From an uncultured Actinomycetes bacterium (GTDB taxonomy: Bacteria; Actinomycetota; Actinomycetes; S36-B12; UBA5976): DNA of 9,292 bases. The notes under the pieces are model-generated. The model saw nothing but the letters and a program-made list of their open reading frames with translations, ran no database searches and was not told the origin of the DNA. Both the position numbers and the translations under genes were made by a program. Shown here in pieces: positions 1 to 6,794 of the stretch; position 1 is the stretch's first letter; each line of letters begins with the position of its first letter. The DNA lies in the NCBI GenBank assembly GCA_903951185.1, contig CAJBBC010000049.1, positions 1-9,292 on the forward strand, in the 5' to 3' direction.

Positions 1-258
1 AATTACTTCGGCATCCTCAGCTAAAACCCGGACGCTGTTACTATCAACAGCCAAGAATCCTCCACTGATATTGACTTCAATTTTTGTTCCATCTAATGCT
101 TCAACTCGAACTACGCCATCAACTAATAGCGAAAGCACTGGTTCGTGACCGGCTAAAATACCGATTTCACCTTCAGTTGTTTTCGCAATTAGCGATTTAG
201 CTTCACCAGACCAAATTTTTTGATCAACTGAAACTACCGCGACGTTCAAATTTGCCAT
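1..258 (-). CDS. atpC: F1Fo ATP synthase epsilon subunit (partial, 3' end beyond left edge)
   Basis: Epsilon is the central-stalk subunit that sits with gamma on the c-ring and can act as an inhibitor of ATP hydrolysis. The first 86 residues are visible, starting MANLNVAVVSVDQKIWSGEA, and the frame stays open to the window edge. They cover the N-terminal beta-sandwich domain, including the family pattern G-I-L-x-G-H-x-P at residues 33-40 and G-G-F near residues 68-70. The C-terminal helical part lies outside the window. The ATG at 256-258 follows the atpD stop by one base, and AAGGG (complement of 264-268), five bases upstream, is a plausible ribosome binding site inside the end of atpD. One oddity: the usual Pro in the PGHxP loop is Ala (A36). 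Identity is secure from sequence and from its position as last gene of the operon. Confidence 0.95.
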   Translation of the reverse strand, partial: MANLNVAVVSVDQKIWSGEAKSLIAKTTEGEIGILAGHEPVLSLLVDGVVRVEALDGTKIEVNISGGFLAVDSNSVRVLAEDAEVI

Positions 259-259
259 G

Positions 260-1684
260 TTAGCCCTTTAGTTTCTTGGCATTAGCTTCAACATCATCGA
301 TGCCACCGCACATGAAGAATGCTTGTTCTGGTAGATGATCGTATTCACCTTCAGTTAGCTTCTTGAATGATGCAACTGTTTCTTCAACTGGTACGAAAGA
401 ACCCTTTTGGCCAGTGAATGCCTCAGCCACGAACATATTCTGTGACAAGAAACGTTCAATTCGGCGTGCTCGGTTAACCAGAATCTTGTCTTCTTCAGAA
501 AGTTCATCGATACCAAGAATCGCAATAATATCTTGCAGTTCTTTATTGCGCTGCAGAATTTCTTTAACGCGAGCTGCAACTGCATAATGTTCTTCACCAA
601 CATAGCGAGCATCGAGAATTCGTGATGTTGAGTCAAGTGGATCTACCGCTGGGTAAATACCCTTTTCTGAGATCGGACGAGAAAGAACTGTTGTTGCATC
701 TAAGTGCGCGAATGTGGTGGCAGGTGCCGGGTCAGTTAAGTCATCCGCAGGTACATAAATAGCCTGAAGTGAAGTAATCGAGTGACCACGGGTTGAGGTA
801 ATGCGTTCCTGTAACACACCCATTTCGTCAGCAAGTGTTGGTTGGTAACCCACAGCTGAAGGCATGCGGCCTAGAAGTGTTGAAACTTCAGAACCTGCCT
901 GAGTGAAACGGAAAATGTTGTCGATGAATAATAGAACGTCTTGCTTCTGCACATCGCGGAAGTATTCAGCCATGGTTAGCGCAGAAAGTGCAACGCGAAG
1001 GCGGGTGCCTGGTGGCTCATCCATCTGACCGAAAACTAATGCAGTGTCATTGATAACACCTGACTCAGTCATTTCAAGGAATAAGTCGTTACCTTCACGT
1101 GTGCGTTCACCAACCCCAGCGAATACAGATACACCACCGAAGTTTTTAGCTACACGGGTGATCATTTCCTGGATCAGAACTGTTTTACCAACACCGGCAC
1201 CACCGAATAGACCAATTTTTCCACCTTTTACATATGGTGTTAAAAGGTCGATAACTTTAATACCGGTCCAGAAAACTTCTGTTTTCGATTCAAGTTGATC
1301 GAATGTTGGTGCTTGGCGGTGAATACCCCAGCGTTCTTTAATTTCAAGTGATGACTCTTCCACGTCAAGTGGCTTACCAAGTGTGTTCCATACGTGGCTC
1401 TTAGTTACATCGCCAACTGGCACTGTGATGGAATCGCCAGTATCGCGAACCTGCGCACCACGGACGAGTCCGTCAGTAGGTTGCATGGAGATTGCCCGGA
1501 CCATGTTGTCGCCAATGTGTTGGGCAACTTCAAGAGTCAATAGACGCTTGTCATTTTCGCCAAACTCCACGTCAACATGCAAGGCGTTGTATAAGCCTGG
1601 CATTGCCTCGACGGGGAATTCCACGTCAACAACAGGACCGGTAACGCGTGCTACTCGGCCAACAGCGGTTGTGGTTGCGGTCAT
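260..1684 (-). CDS. atpD: F1Fo ATP synthase beta subunit (catalytic)
   Basis: Beta carries the catalytic nucleotide sites of the F1 head and makes ATP from ADP and phosphate as gamma rotates. The 474-residue product has the usual length. Visible motifs are the Walker A P-loop GGAGVGKT (161-168), the GERTREGND segment with catalytic Glu193, the Walker B strand LLFIDN with Asp255, and the DELSEED lever (393-399) that couples to gamma. The ATG at 1682-1684 begins MTATTTAVGRVARVTGPVVD, which fits the family N-terminus and has GGGAG (complement of 1693-1697) eight bases upstream. The open frame continues 36 codons further to a TTG at 1792, but that stretch lies within atpG and has no family character. 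The start is four bases after the atpG stop, so translation is probably coupled. All catalytic residues appear intact. Confidence 0.99.
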   Translation of the reverse strand: MTATTTAVGRVARVTGPVVDVEFPVEAMPGLYNALHVDVEFGENDKRLLTLEVAQHIGDNMVRAISMQPTDGLVRGAQVRDTGDSITVPVGDVTKSHVWNTLGKPLDVEESSLEIKERWGIHRQAPTFDQLESKTEVFWTGIKVIDLLTPYVKGGKIGLFGGAGVGKTVLIQEMITRVAKNFGGVSVFAGVGERTREGNDLFLEMTESGVINDTALVFGQMDEPPGTRLRVALSALTMAEYFRDVQKQDVLLFIDNIFRFTQAGSEVSTLLGRMPSAVGYQPTLADEMGVLQERITSTRGHSITSLQAIYVPADDLTDPAPATTFAHLDATTVLSRPISEKGIYPAVDPLDSTSRILDARYVGEEHYAVAARVKEILQRNKELQDIIAILGIDELSEEDKILVNRARRIERFLSQNMFVAEAFTGQKGSFVPVEETVASFKKLTEGEYDHLPEQAFFMCGGIDDVEANAKKLKG

Positions 1685-1688
1685 TTCT

Positions 1689-2609
1689 TTAGCTCCCTGC
1701 TGATGCGGAGGACAGTGCGTCGGCGCCGCCGACAATTTCACTGATCTCCTGGGTGATTTCGGCCTGACGGGCTTGGTTAGCCTGACGGGCAAGTGTGCGG
1801 ATTAGTTCTTCGGCATTGTCAGATGCAGACTTCATCGCACGACGACGGGCGGCGTGCTCGCTGGCTGCAGCTAACAATAGTGATGTATAAACCACGTTCT
1901 CAATGTAACGAGGTAGTAGTGCATCGAGTACAGCATCTGCGCTGGGCTCGAAATCGTAAAGTGGGAAAGCTTTGGTTTCAAGTTTTACCGAAGCTTCGTC
2001 CTGTGAAACTTCAACAACTTCAACTGGCAGAATTCGGCGGACCCGAACTTCTTGAACTGCCATATTTATGAAGTGGGTGTAAACCAAATGAATTTCGTCG
2101 ACGCCGCCTTCAGCAGTATCAGTTTTGAAAGCCTCTAGAACTGCATCGGCAATAGCTTTCGCATTTTCGTATGTTGGCTGATCACTAAAACCGGTCCAAG
2201 CGCTGGCAATAGGACGCTCACGGAATTTGTAGAATCCAACAGACTTGCGACCAACTAAGTAATGCTTAGCTGCTACCCCATCGTCTTTTAATAAGTTATT
2301 AAGGGCTTCGCCTTCTTTAATAATTGCTGAAGAATAAGCACCAGCTAACCCGCGATCAGAAGTAATTAAAATTACTGCGGCCCGCTTCCGATTCTCAGTA
2401 ACAGTAAATAATGGGTGCTTACTATTGCTATTTGAAACTGCGGCTGAAATGGCGCGCAATAATTCAAGGGTGTACGGCGTAGAAGCATCAACTCGCTGTT
2501 GCGCTTTGACAATACGCGAAGAAGCGATAAGTTCCATCGCCTTCGTGATCTTCTTGGTCGCCTGAACGGACTTAATCCGTCGTCGGTAAACCCTGAGTTG
2601 AGCGCCCAC
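1689..2609 (-). CDS. atpG: F1Fo ATP synthase gamma subunit (rotor shaft)
   Basis: Gamma is the asymmetric rotor shaft inside the alpha3-beta3 ring that transmits c-ring rotation to the catalytic sites. The 306-residue protein starts MGAQLRVYRRRIKSVQATKK, the conserved N-terminal helix, then has ITSDRGLAGAY (about 82-92) and the C-terminal helix SEHAARRRAMKSASDNAEEL (about 250-269). The start codon is GTG at 2607-2609, directly abutting the atpA TAA, with AAAGG (complement of 2615-2619) five bases upstream. Between about residues 160 and 172 (FKTDTAEGGVDEI) there is only a short loop before the DEIHLVYTHF strand; the longer acidic insertion known from mycobacterial gamma is not present. The small extra C-terminal Ala/Ser/Gly tail after EIVGGADAL is probably flexible. 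Function and frame are secure. Confidence 0.98.
   Translation of the reverse strand: MGAQLRVYRRRIKSVQATKKITKAMELIASSRIVKAQQRVDASTPYTLELLRAISAAVSNSNSKHPLFTVTENRKRAAVILITSDRGLAGAYSSAIIKEGEALNNLLKDDGVAAKHYLVGRKSVGFYKFRERPIASAWTGFSDQPTYENAKAIADAVLEAFKTDTAEGGVDEIHLVYTHFINMAVQEVRVRRILPVEVVEVSQDEASVKLETKAFPLYDFEPSADAVLDALLPRYIENVVYTSLLLAAASEHAARRRAMKSASDNAEELIRTLARQANQARQAEITQEISEIVGGADALSSASAGS
1693..1697 (-). promoter_or_regulatory. Ribosome binding site that decides the atpD start
   Basis: GGGAG on the minus strand, eight bases before ATG at 1682-1684, lying inside the last codons of atpG. It supports the 474-residue beta subunit rather than the longer TTG-initiated frame. Confidence 0.65.
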
Positions 2610-4241
2610 TTATGCCTTTACTTTCACAATCTGAGTCGGATCGATTTCAGCTTCATCAAGCGAATCAACAGGTGCATCATTAATTAGCGGCTGACCACTA
2701 TTTGTTACGAACTGCTTTTTGAATTCACCAATCAGTTTTTCTAGACGACCCAAAATTTCATCAGAAAGATCAGTTGTTTCGCGAACTGTGTTAAAAATGT
2801 CGCCATGATTGCGCGCGATAAAGTCAAGGAAATCAGCATCAAAACGACGGACATCCTCCACTGGCACGTTATCAAGTTGACCTGAAGTACCGGCCCAAAC
2901 TGAAACAGCTTCTCGTTCCATTGATTGCGGTAAGTACTGTGGTTGCTTTAAGAGTTCAACTAAGCGTGCACCACGTTCAAGTTGCGCTTTTGAAGCAGCA
3001 TCAAGATCTGAACCGAAAGCTGCGAAAGCTTCAAGTTCTCGGTACTGCGCAAGATCCAGACGCAGACGACCAGCTACTTTTTTCATCGCTTTTGGTTGAG
3101 CAGAACCACCAACACGGGATACCGAAATACCAACGTTGATAGCTGGGCGTACACCTGAGTTGAATAAGTCAGATTCAAGGAAGCACTGGCCATCAGTAAT
3201 CGAAATTACGTTTGTTGGAATGTAAGCAGATACGTCATTTGCCTTAGTTTCAATGATTGGTAGACCAGTCATTGAACCGCCACCAAGTTCATCTGAAAGT
3301 TTCGCACAACGTTCAAGTAAACGTGAGTGTAAATAGAAAACGTCGCCTGGGTAAGCTTCACGACCTGGCGGACGACGAAGTAAAAGTGATACTGCGCGGT
3401 ATGCCTCCGCTTGCTTAGAAAGGTCATCAAAAATAATTAGGACGTGTTCGCCTTTGTACATCCAGTGCTGGCCAATTGCCGAACCAGTGTACGGAGCTAA
3501 GTATTTGAAACCAGCTGGGTCAGAAGCAGGTGAGGCAACAATTGTTGTGTATTCCATCGCGCCATATTCTTCTAGCGCACCTTTTACTGAAGCAATAGTC
3601 GAACCCTTTTGACCAATCGCTACATAAATACACTTAACTTGTTTTTTCTTGTCACCAGTTTTCCAGTTTTCACGTTGGTTAATAATGGTGTCAATTGCAA
3701 CTGCAGTTTTACCTGTTTGGCGGTCACCAATAATTAATTGTCGTTGGCCACGGCCAATTGCGGTCATCGCGTCGATCGCTTTAATCCCAGTTAACATCGG
3801 TTCTTTAACTGGTTGACGTTGCACAACTGTTGGAGCTTGTGTTTCTAAAGCACGACGGGCTTCAGCTTTAATCGGACCAAGTCCGTCAATTGGGTTACCA
3901 AGTGGATCTACAACTCGACCAAGGAATCCGTCACCAACTGGAACCGAAAGAATTTCACCAGTTCGTTTAACTGTTTGACCTTCTTCGATCTTGGAGCCGT
4001 CACCTAGCAGAACCGCACCGATTTCACGAATATCTAAGTTCAAAGCTAAGCCCAGTAAGCCGCCTTCAAACTCTAGAAGTTCGTTAGTCATTGCTGAACG
4101 AAGTCCTTCAACGCGAGCAATACCGTCACCGGTTTCAGTCACGCGACCAACTTCGTCACGGGCATTAGCTGGCGATACCGACTCAACAGTACGGGCGATC
4201 GCATCCCTGATTTCTTCGGGACGAATCGTTAGTTCCGTCAT
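2610..4241 (-). CDS. atpA: F1Fo ATP synthase alpha subunit
   Basis: Alpha alternates with beta in the F1 head, binds nucleotide at non-catalytic sites and supplies an arginine finger to the catalytic sites. The 543-residue product has the P-loop GDRQTGKT (172-179), the AIGQKGSTIASV segment (208-219), the Walker B strand LIIFDD (268-273) and SVSRVGGSAQ (373-382), whose Arg376 is the expected arginine finger. ATG at 4239-4241 is preceded by AGGAC (complement of 4245-4249), a reasonable ribosome binding site in the 36-bp gap after atpH. The protein is about 30 residues longer than the 513-residue E. coli alpha. The surplus follows EFKKQF near residue 511 and is polar and acidic, ending in VKVKA. 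An extended alpha tail is known from mycobacteria, where it suppresses ATP hydrolysis; the same role here is inference. Confidence 0.99.
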   Translation of the reverse strand: MTELTIRPEEIRDAIARTVESVSPANARDEVGRVTETGDGIARVEGLRSAMTNELLEFEGGLLGLALNLDIREIGAVLLGDGSKIEEGQTVKRTGEILSVPVGDGFLGRVVDPLGNPIDGLGPIKAEARRALETQAPTVVQRQPVKEPMLTGIKAIDAMTAIGRGQRQLIIGDRQTGKTAVAIDTIINQRENWKTGDKKKQVKCIYVAIGQKGSTIASVKGALEEYGAMEYTTIVASPASDPAGFKYLAPYTGSAIGQHWMYKGEHVLIIFDDLSKQAEAYRAVSLLLRRPPGREAYPGDVFYLHSRLLERCAKLSDELGGGSMTGLPIIETKANDVSAYIPTNVISITDGQCFLESDLFNSGVRPAINVGISVSRVGGSAQPKAMKKVAGRLRLDLAQYRELEAFAAFGSDLDAASKAQLERGARLVELLKQPQYLPQSMEREAVSVWAGTSGQLDNVPVEDVRRFDADFLDFIARNHGDIFNTVRETTDLSDEILGRLEKLIGEFKKQFVTNSGQPLINDAPVDSLDEAEIDPTQIVKVKA

Positions 4242-4277
4242 GATGTCCTGCTTTCTTTTGGGTTCTTAGGTTTTGCT

Positions 4278-5075
4278 TTACGCCTGGAGTTGACGCGCTG
4301 CGGATTGAATTCGGGTTGAGATTGTGCCGTCGATGACATCGTCACCAACTTGCACTGAAACGCCACCAATCACTGCTGGATTAACAACTGCATCGATCAC
4401 AACTTCACAGTTATAGATCGAGCCGATTGCTGCAGATATTCGTGACTTTTGTTTTGGATTTAAGTTAATCGCAGTAATAACTGTGGCCACAACTTTGTTA
4501 TGCCGAGCGGCAGCCAAAGCTGACAAATTGTCTAGAGCTTGGCTAAGTCGACGTCCACGTGTGTGGGCCACAAATTGCGCAACCAAAGTTACCGTGTCGG
4601 CATGGGCCTGACCCGAGAGGAGGTCGGTTACCAATTTCGCCTTGGTTGCTGTTTTACTTGCTGATCCAGAAAGCGCCATCTGTAAATCGGAATTTCGATC
4701 CACTAAACGAGCAAAGAAAAAGATTTCTTCCTCTACTCGATCAATGTTTTTTCCTTTTTCAGTTGCAGCCAGAACGACAAGCGCCCCAGCACTTTCAATC
4801 GCTTCAACTAAAGATGAATCTTTAAACCACCGGGTGGCTGAAATTTTCTCTACAACTTGCATAGCTTCTTTTGAAATCCGACTGCTGAAAATTTCTTTAA
4901 CCAGATTTGCGCGAACTTCAGGAGTTAAGCCAGAATCAGCCAAGTTTCTACGTAAGCGCGATTCAACTTCGAGCAAATTGGCAACTGTAAACAGTTCAAT
5001 CCCAATTGCAGTTGAGGCTAGTCCAGAAACGGATTCCTGAACGTGCTTATTAATCACTTGACCGAAAGCTGACAT
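4278..5075 (-). CDS. atpH: F1Fo ATP synthase delta subunit, long actinobacterial form
   Basis: Delta links the top of the F1 head to the peripheral b stalk (the OSCP position). The 265-residue product is longer than the roughly 177 residues of E. coli delta but matches the longer delta usual in actinobacteria. The C-terminal family signature is visible as VDAVVNPAVIGGVSVQVGDD (residues about 228-248) followed by VIDGTISTRIQSAARQL, the conserved end of the family. The N-terminal part is helical and less conserved. ATG at 5073-5075 overlaps the atpF stop as TAATG, with AGG six bases upstream inside atpF, so translation is probably coupled. It is not fused to a b-type domain, unlike the mycobacterial b-delta fusion. 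The stop is followed by a 36-bp gap before atpA in which I see no hairpin. Confidence 0.97.
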   Translation of the reverse strand: MSAFGQVINKHVQESVSGLASTAIGIELFTVANLLEVESRLRRNLADSGLTPEVRANLVKEIFSSRISKEAMQVVEKISATRWFKDSSLVEAIESAGALVVLAATEKGKNIDRVEEEIFFFARLVDRNSDLQMALSGSASKTATKAKLVTDLLSGQAHADTVTLVAQFVAHTRGRRLSQALDNLSALAAARHNKVVATVITAINLNPKQKSRISAAIGSIYNCEVVIDAVVNPAVIGGVSVQVGDDVIDGTISTRIQSAARQLQA

Positions 5076-5623
5076 TAGCGACCTGCGCTTTTTTCTAGAT
5101 CGCTAATAAAGCGTTCTACTACTGCCTGTGCGCGAGCATCATCTGTAAGTACTTCGCCAACAATTCGTGAAGCCAGGTCAGTAGCAACTAACCCAAGATC
5201 ACGACGTAGTTCGGTAGCTACTCGAGTGCGATCTGATTCAAGTGCAGATTGTGCTTGCGCATTCACTGCAGCCGCAGCAGTTGCTGCAGCTTTCTTGGCA
5301 TCATCAATAATCGCAAGTCGTTCTGCTGATGCGGCCGCGCGGATATCGCTTGCCTCTTTGTTTGCATCGGCTAACGCAGCACGGTATTTAGCAAGTAGCT
5401 CACTTGCTTCAACTTGTGACTGCTCGGCACGGGCAAGTCCACCTTCAATTTTCTCGGTTCTCGCTGCTGTAATTTCCCGCATTGTAGGCATTACAAACTT
5501 CGCAAAAAGTACCAAGACAATTAAAAAGGACAGGCCACCCCAGACGATGTCATAAATGGCAGGCAGAAGCACGTTTTGTTCTTCGCCTGTCGTTTCCGAG
5601 GCTAACTTGATCCACTGCTGCAT
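5075..5623 (-). CDS. atpF: F1Fo ATP synthase b subunit (peripheral stalk)
   Basis: Subunit b anchors in the membrane beside subunit a and runs as a long helix up to delta, forming the stator. The 182-residue product has a short periplasmic N-terminus, one membrane segment at about residues 24-47 (DIVWGGLSFLIVLVLFAKFV), then a long charged, alanine-rich helix typical of the b dimer, with heptad-compatible stretches such as ARAEQSQVEASELLAKYRAALADANKEA. The C-terminal end (VATDLASRIVGEVLTDD) matches the delta-binding part of the family. ATG at 5621-5623 has a strong AGGAG (complement of 5629-5633) five bases upstream, the best ribosome binding site in the window. Only one b-type gene is visible, so the stator is probably a b homodimer rather than b/b-prime. 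Confidence 0.97.
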   Translation of the reverse strand: MQQWIKLASETTGEEQNVLLPAIYDIVWGGLSFLIVLVLFAKFVMPTMREITAARTEKIEGGLARAEQSQVEASELLAKYRAALADANKEASDIRAAASAERLAIIDDAKKAAATAAAAVNAQAQSALESDRTRVATELRRDLGLVATDLASRIVGEVLTDDARAQAVVERFISDLEKSAGR

Positions 5624-5628
5624 GGTTT

Positions 5629-5633
5629 CTCCT
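5629..5633 (-). promoter_or_regulatory. Strong ribosome binding site of atpF
   Basis: AGGAG on the minus strand with five-base spacing to ATG at 5621-5623. It is the closest match to the consensus in the window, at the only gene that follows a long, structured gap and so cannot rely on coupling to its neighbour. Confidence 0.7.
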
Positions 5634-5644
5634 ATTACCTAATT

Positions 5645-5660
5645 GATCTGTGATCAGATC
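5645..5660 (-). promoter_or_regulatory. Predicted RNA hairpin between atpE and atpF
   Basis: In the atp mRNA this reads GATCTG-ATCA-CAGATC: a perfect 6-bp stem with a four-base loop. It lies 11 bases upstream of the AGGAG site of atpF, in the longest gap of the cluster. On the minus strand it is not followed by a T-run, so it is not a terminator of the operon. It could slow 3' decay of the atpE part of the message, mark a processing site, or tune atpF translation. The stem is short and AT-rich in part, so stability is modest. Confidence 0.4.
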
Positions 5661-5661
5661 T

Positions 5662-5703
5662 AATCGATTTTTAGCTTTTTTGTTTTCGCTGTATTAATCG
5701 ATT
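5662..5703 (-). repeat. Pair of AATCGATT palindromes in the atpE-atpF gap
   Basis: The 8-bp palindrome AATCGATT occurs at 5662-5669 and again at 5696-5703, 34 bp apart; the shared direct repeat is the ten bases TAATCGATTT at 5661-5670 and 5695-5704. Because each copy is self-complementary, the two can pair with each other in RNA to form an 8-bp stem with a 26-nt A-rich loop. The second copy overlaps the atpE stop codon. A DNA-binding site for a dimer is the alternative reading; chance in AT-rich sequence is also possible. Confidence 0.45.
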
Positions 5704-5927
5704 TAGGTGAATAAGAAACCGGCCACAAGGCCGATAAGGGCTAGCGCTTCAGTGAAAGCGATACCCAAGAACATGTTTGTACGTAGTACGCCAGTAACTT
5801 CTGGTTGACGGGCGATACCTTCTAGTGCTTTACCTACTAGAACGCCAATGCCAATGCCAGGACCGATTGCGGCCAGGCCATAGCCAATTGCGTTTAGGTT
5901 GCCATTGATCTCTGCGAGCAATTGCAC
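5703..5927 (-). CDS. atpE: F1Fo ATP synthase c subunit (proteolipid ring)
   Basis: Subunit c forms the membrane rotor ring, each copy carrying one proton. The 74-residue product is a two-helix hairpin: helix 1 (about 12-36) with the glycine-rich packing motif GPGIGIGVLVG, the polar loop ARQPE (39-43) that contacts gamma and epsilon, and helix 2 (about 48-73) with the ion-binding Glu60 in AFTEALALIGL. The residue after Glu60 is Ala, not the Ser or Thr seen in sodium-binding rings, so proton use is likely. I chose GTG at 5925-5927 (product starts MQLLAEINGN) because AGAGG (complement of 5935-5939) lies seven bases upstream. The open frame extends 23 codons to a TTG, but that would overlap atpB and add a basic tail foreign to the family. 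Possible RNA hairpins flank the gene on both sides. Confidence 0.96.
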   Translation of the reverse strand: MQLLAEINGNLNAIGYGLAAIGPGIGIGVLVGKALEGIARQPEVTGVLRTNMFLGIAFTEALALIGLVAGFLFT

Positions 5928-5934
5928 TTTATTT

Positions 5935-5939
5935 CCTCT
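5935..5939 (-). promoter_or_regulatory. Ribosome binding site that decides the atpE start
   Basis: AGAGG on the minus strand, seven bases before GTG at 5925-5927. It supports the 74-residue c subunit over the 97-residue reading from a TTG inside atpB. Confidence 0.7.
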
Positions 5940-5945
5940 CGTTTT

Positions 5946-5961
5946 GCGAAATTTCTTTCGC
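5946..5961 (-). promoter_or_regulatory. Predicted GNRA-tetraloop hairpin just upstream of atpE
   Basis: In the mRNA this reads GCGAAA-GAAA-TTTCGC: a perfect 6-bp stem closed by a GAAA tetraloop, a stable loop class. It lies in the 40-bp gap between the atpB stop and the atpE ribosome binding site, ending six bases before the AGAGG. It leaves the binding site single-stranded, so it could shield the message from decay or serve as a boundary element for the highly needed c subunit. Structure is predicted by eye only. Confidence 0.45.
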
Positions 5962-5967
5962 GGGTTT

Positions 5968-6789
5968 TTAGTGTTCCGCGCTAGTGGCGCCGTCAATATA
6001 AACGGCAGTCAATAGCGTGAAGATGTATGCCTGTAGGAATGCCACAAGGATTTCAAAAAGCGTGAAGACAAATCCCATGAAAAATGATGGGATTGCGACG
6101 AGCTTCATGATTCCAGCAGATTCCAGCAGGAAGTAGTTGGTTGCACCAAAAAATAGCACAAGTAATAAGTGTCCGCTCATCATGTTTGCTAATAAACGAA
6201 TAGTTAGTGTTACTGGGCGAAGAATGAATGTTGAAACAAATTCAATTGGGGTAACCAACAAATAAATAGGAATCGGTACCCCAGCTGGGAATAGATTATT
6301 TTTGAAATAATGACCAGCACCATTAGCGCGAATACCTTCAACATTGAAAACTACCCACGATAGAACAGCAAGTAAAAGGGGTAAACCAATAACGCTAGTT
6401 ACCGCAATATTCATAAACGGAATAATGCCAGTGATATTGAATGCTAGTAATAGCCAAAACATTGAAGTTAGGTAGACAGCGTAACGCGGACCTTTATGGC
6501 CAAGAATTTCTTCAATAATGTTTTTCTCGACGAATTCAACTGCCATTTCGCCTAAATTTTGTATTCCGCGAGGCACGAATTCTTTTTTACGGAATGCAGC
6601 GACAAAGAATACGCAAAGTACCACCGTCATAATCATGCCGATCATGTTGATCCGGCTAAATTCAAATGCAGTGTCTTTGAAAAGGATTGGTCCAGGGAAG
6701 AATTCAGAAATTGACGGAGCGTGGAAACCCCCACCGTCTCCTTCGCTTAATGCAAAAGCAGACTTGAAGTTAGCGATTGTGTTTAGCAC
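5968..6789 (-). CDS. atpB: F1Fo ATP synthase a subunit (proton channel)
   Basis: Subunit a forms the two proton half-channels next to the c-ring. The 273-residue product is strongly hydrophobic with five to six membrane segments. The essential arginine is Arg198 in RPVTLTIRLLANMMSGH (191-207), equivalent to E. coli Arg210, and the C-terminal helix contains the polar Glu and Gln residues of FEILVAFLQAYIFTLLTAVY (245-264). The N-terminal segment HAPSISEFFPG is typical of the bacterial protein. The start is GTG at 6787-6789; upstream in frame there is no ATG, GTG or TTG before a TGA, so this is the earliest possible start. A GGGAG lies about 13 bases upstream, a rather long spacing. The gap to the preceding small gene is five bases, which suggests translational coupling. 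Confidence 0.98.
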   Translation of the reverse strand: MLNTIANFKSAFALSEGDGGGFHAPSISEFFPGPILFKDTAFEFSRINMIGMIMTVVLCVFFVAAFRKKEFVPRGIQNLGEMAVEFVEKNIIEEILGHKGPRYAVYLTSMFWLLLAFNITGIIPFMNIAVTSVIGLPLLLAVLSWVVFNVEGIRANGAGHYFKNNLFPAGVPIPIYLLVTPIEFVSTFILRPVTLTIRLLANMMSGHLLLVLFFGATNYFLLESAGIMKLVAIPSFFMGFVFTLFEILVAFLQAYIFTLLTAVYIDGATSAEH

Positions 6790-6794
6790 TGCGC

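Noticed and set aside
1685..1792. 36-codon N-terminal extension of the beta subunit frame
   Set aside because: It begins at a TTG, lies wholly inside atpG, has no family character, and the ATG at 1684 has a good ribosome binding site.
4642..5040. 132-codon open frame on the plus strand opposite atpH
   Set aside because: Antisense to a clear gene, no recognisable domain, low-complexity Ser/Thr/Arg-rich product; best read as a shadow frame. The plus-strand frames opposite atpD, atpF and atpA were rejected for the same reason.
5645..5684. Possible rho-independent terminator on the plus strand (hairpin followed by T-rich stretch)
   Set aside because: The stem is only 6 bp and the T-run starts several bases after it; no plus-strand gene lies upstream. 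It could at most stop antisense transcripts.
5703..5927. Sodium-binding c-ring
   Set aside because: Glu60 is followed by Ala rather than Ser or Thr, and the polar partners of sodium-type rings are absent, so proton coupling is more likely.
5928..5996. 23-codon basic N-terminal extension of the c subunit frame
   Set aside because: It begins at a TTG inside atpB, would make c 97 residues with a Lys/Arg-rich tail, and the GTG at 5927 has a well-placed AGAGG.
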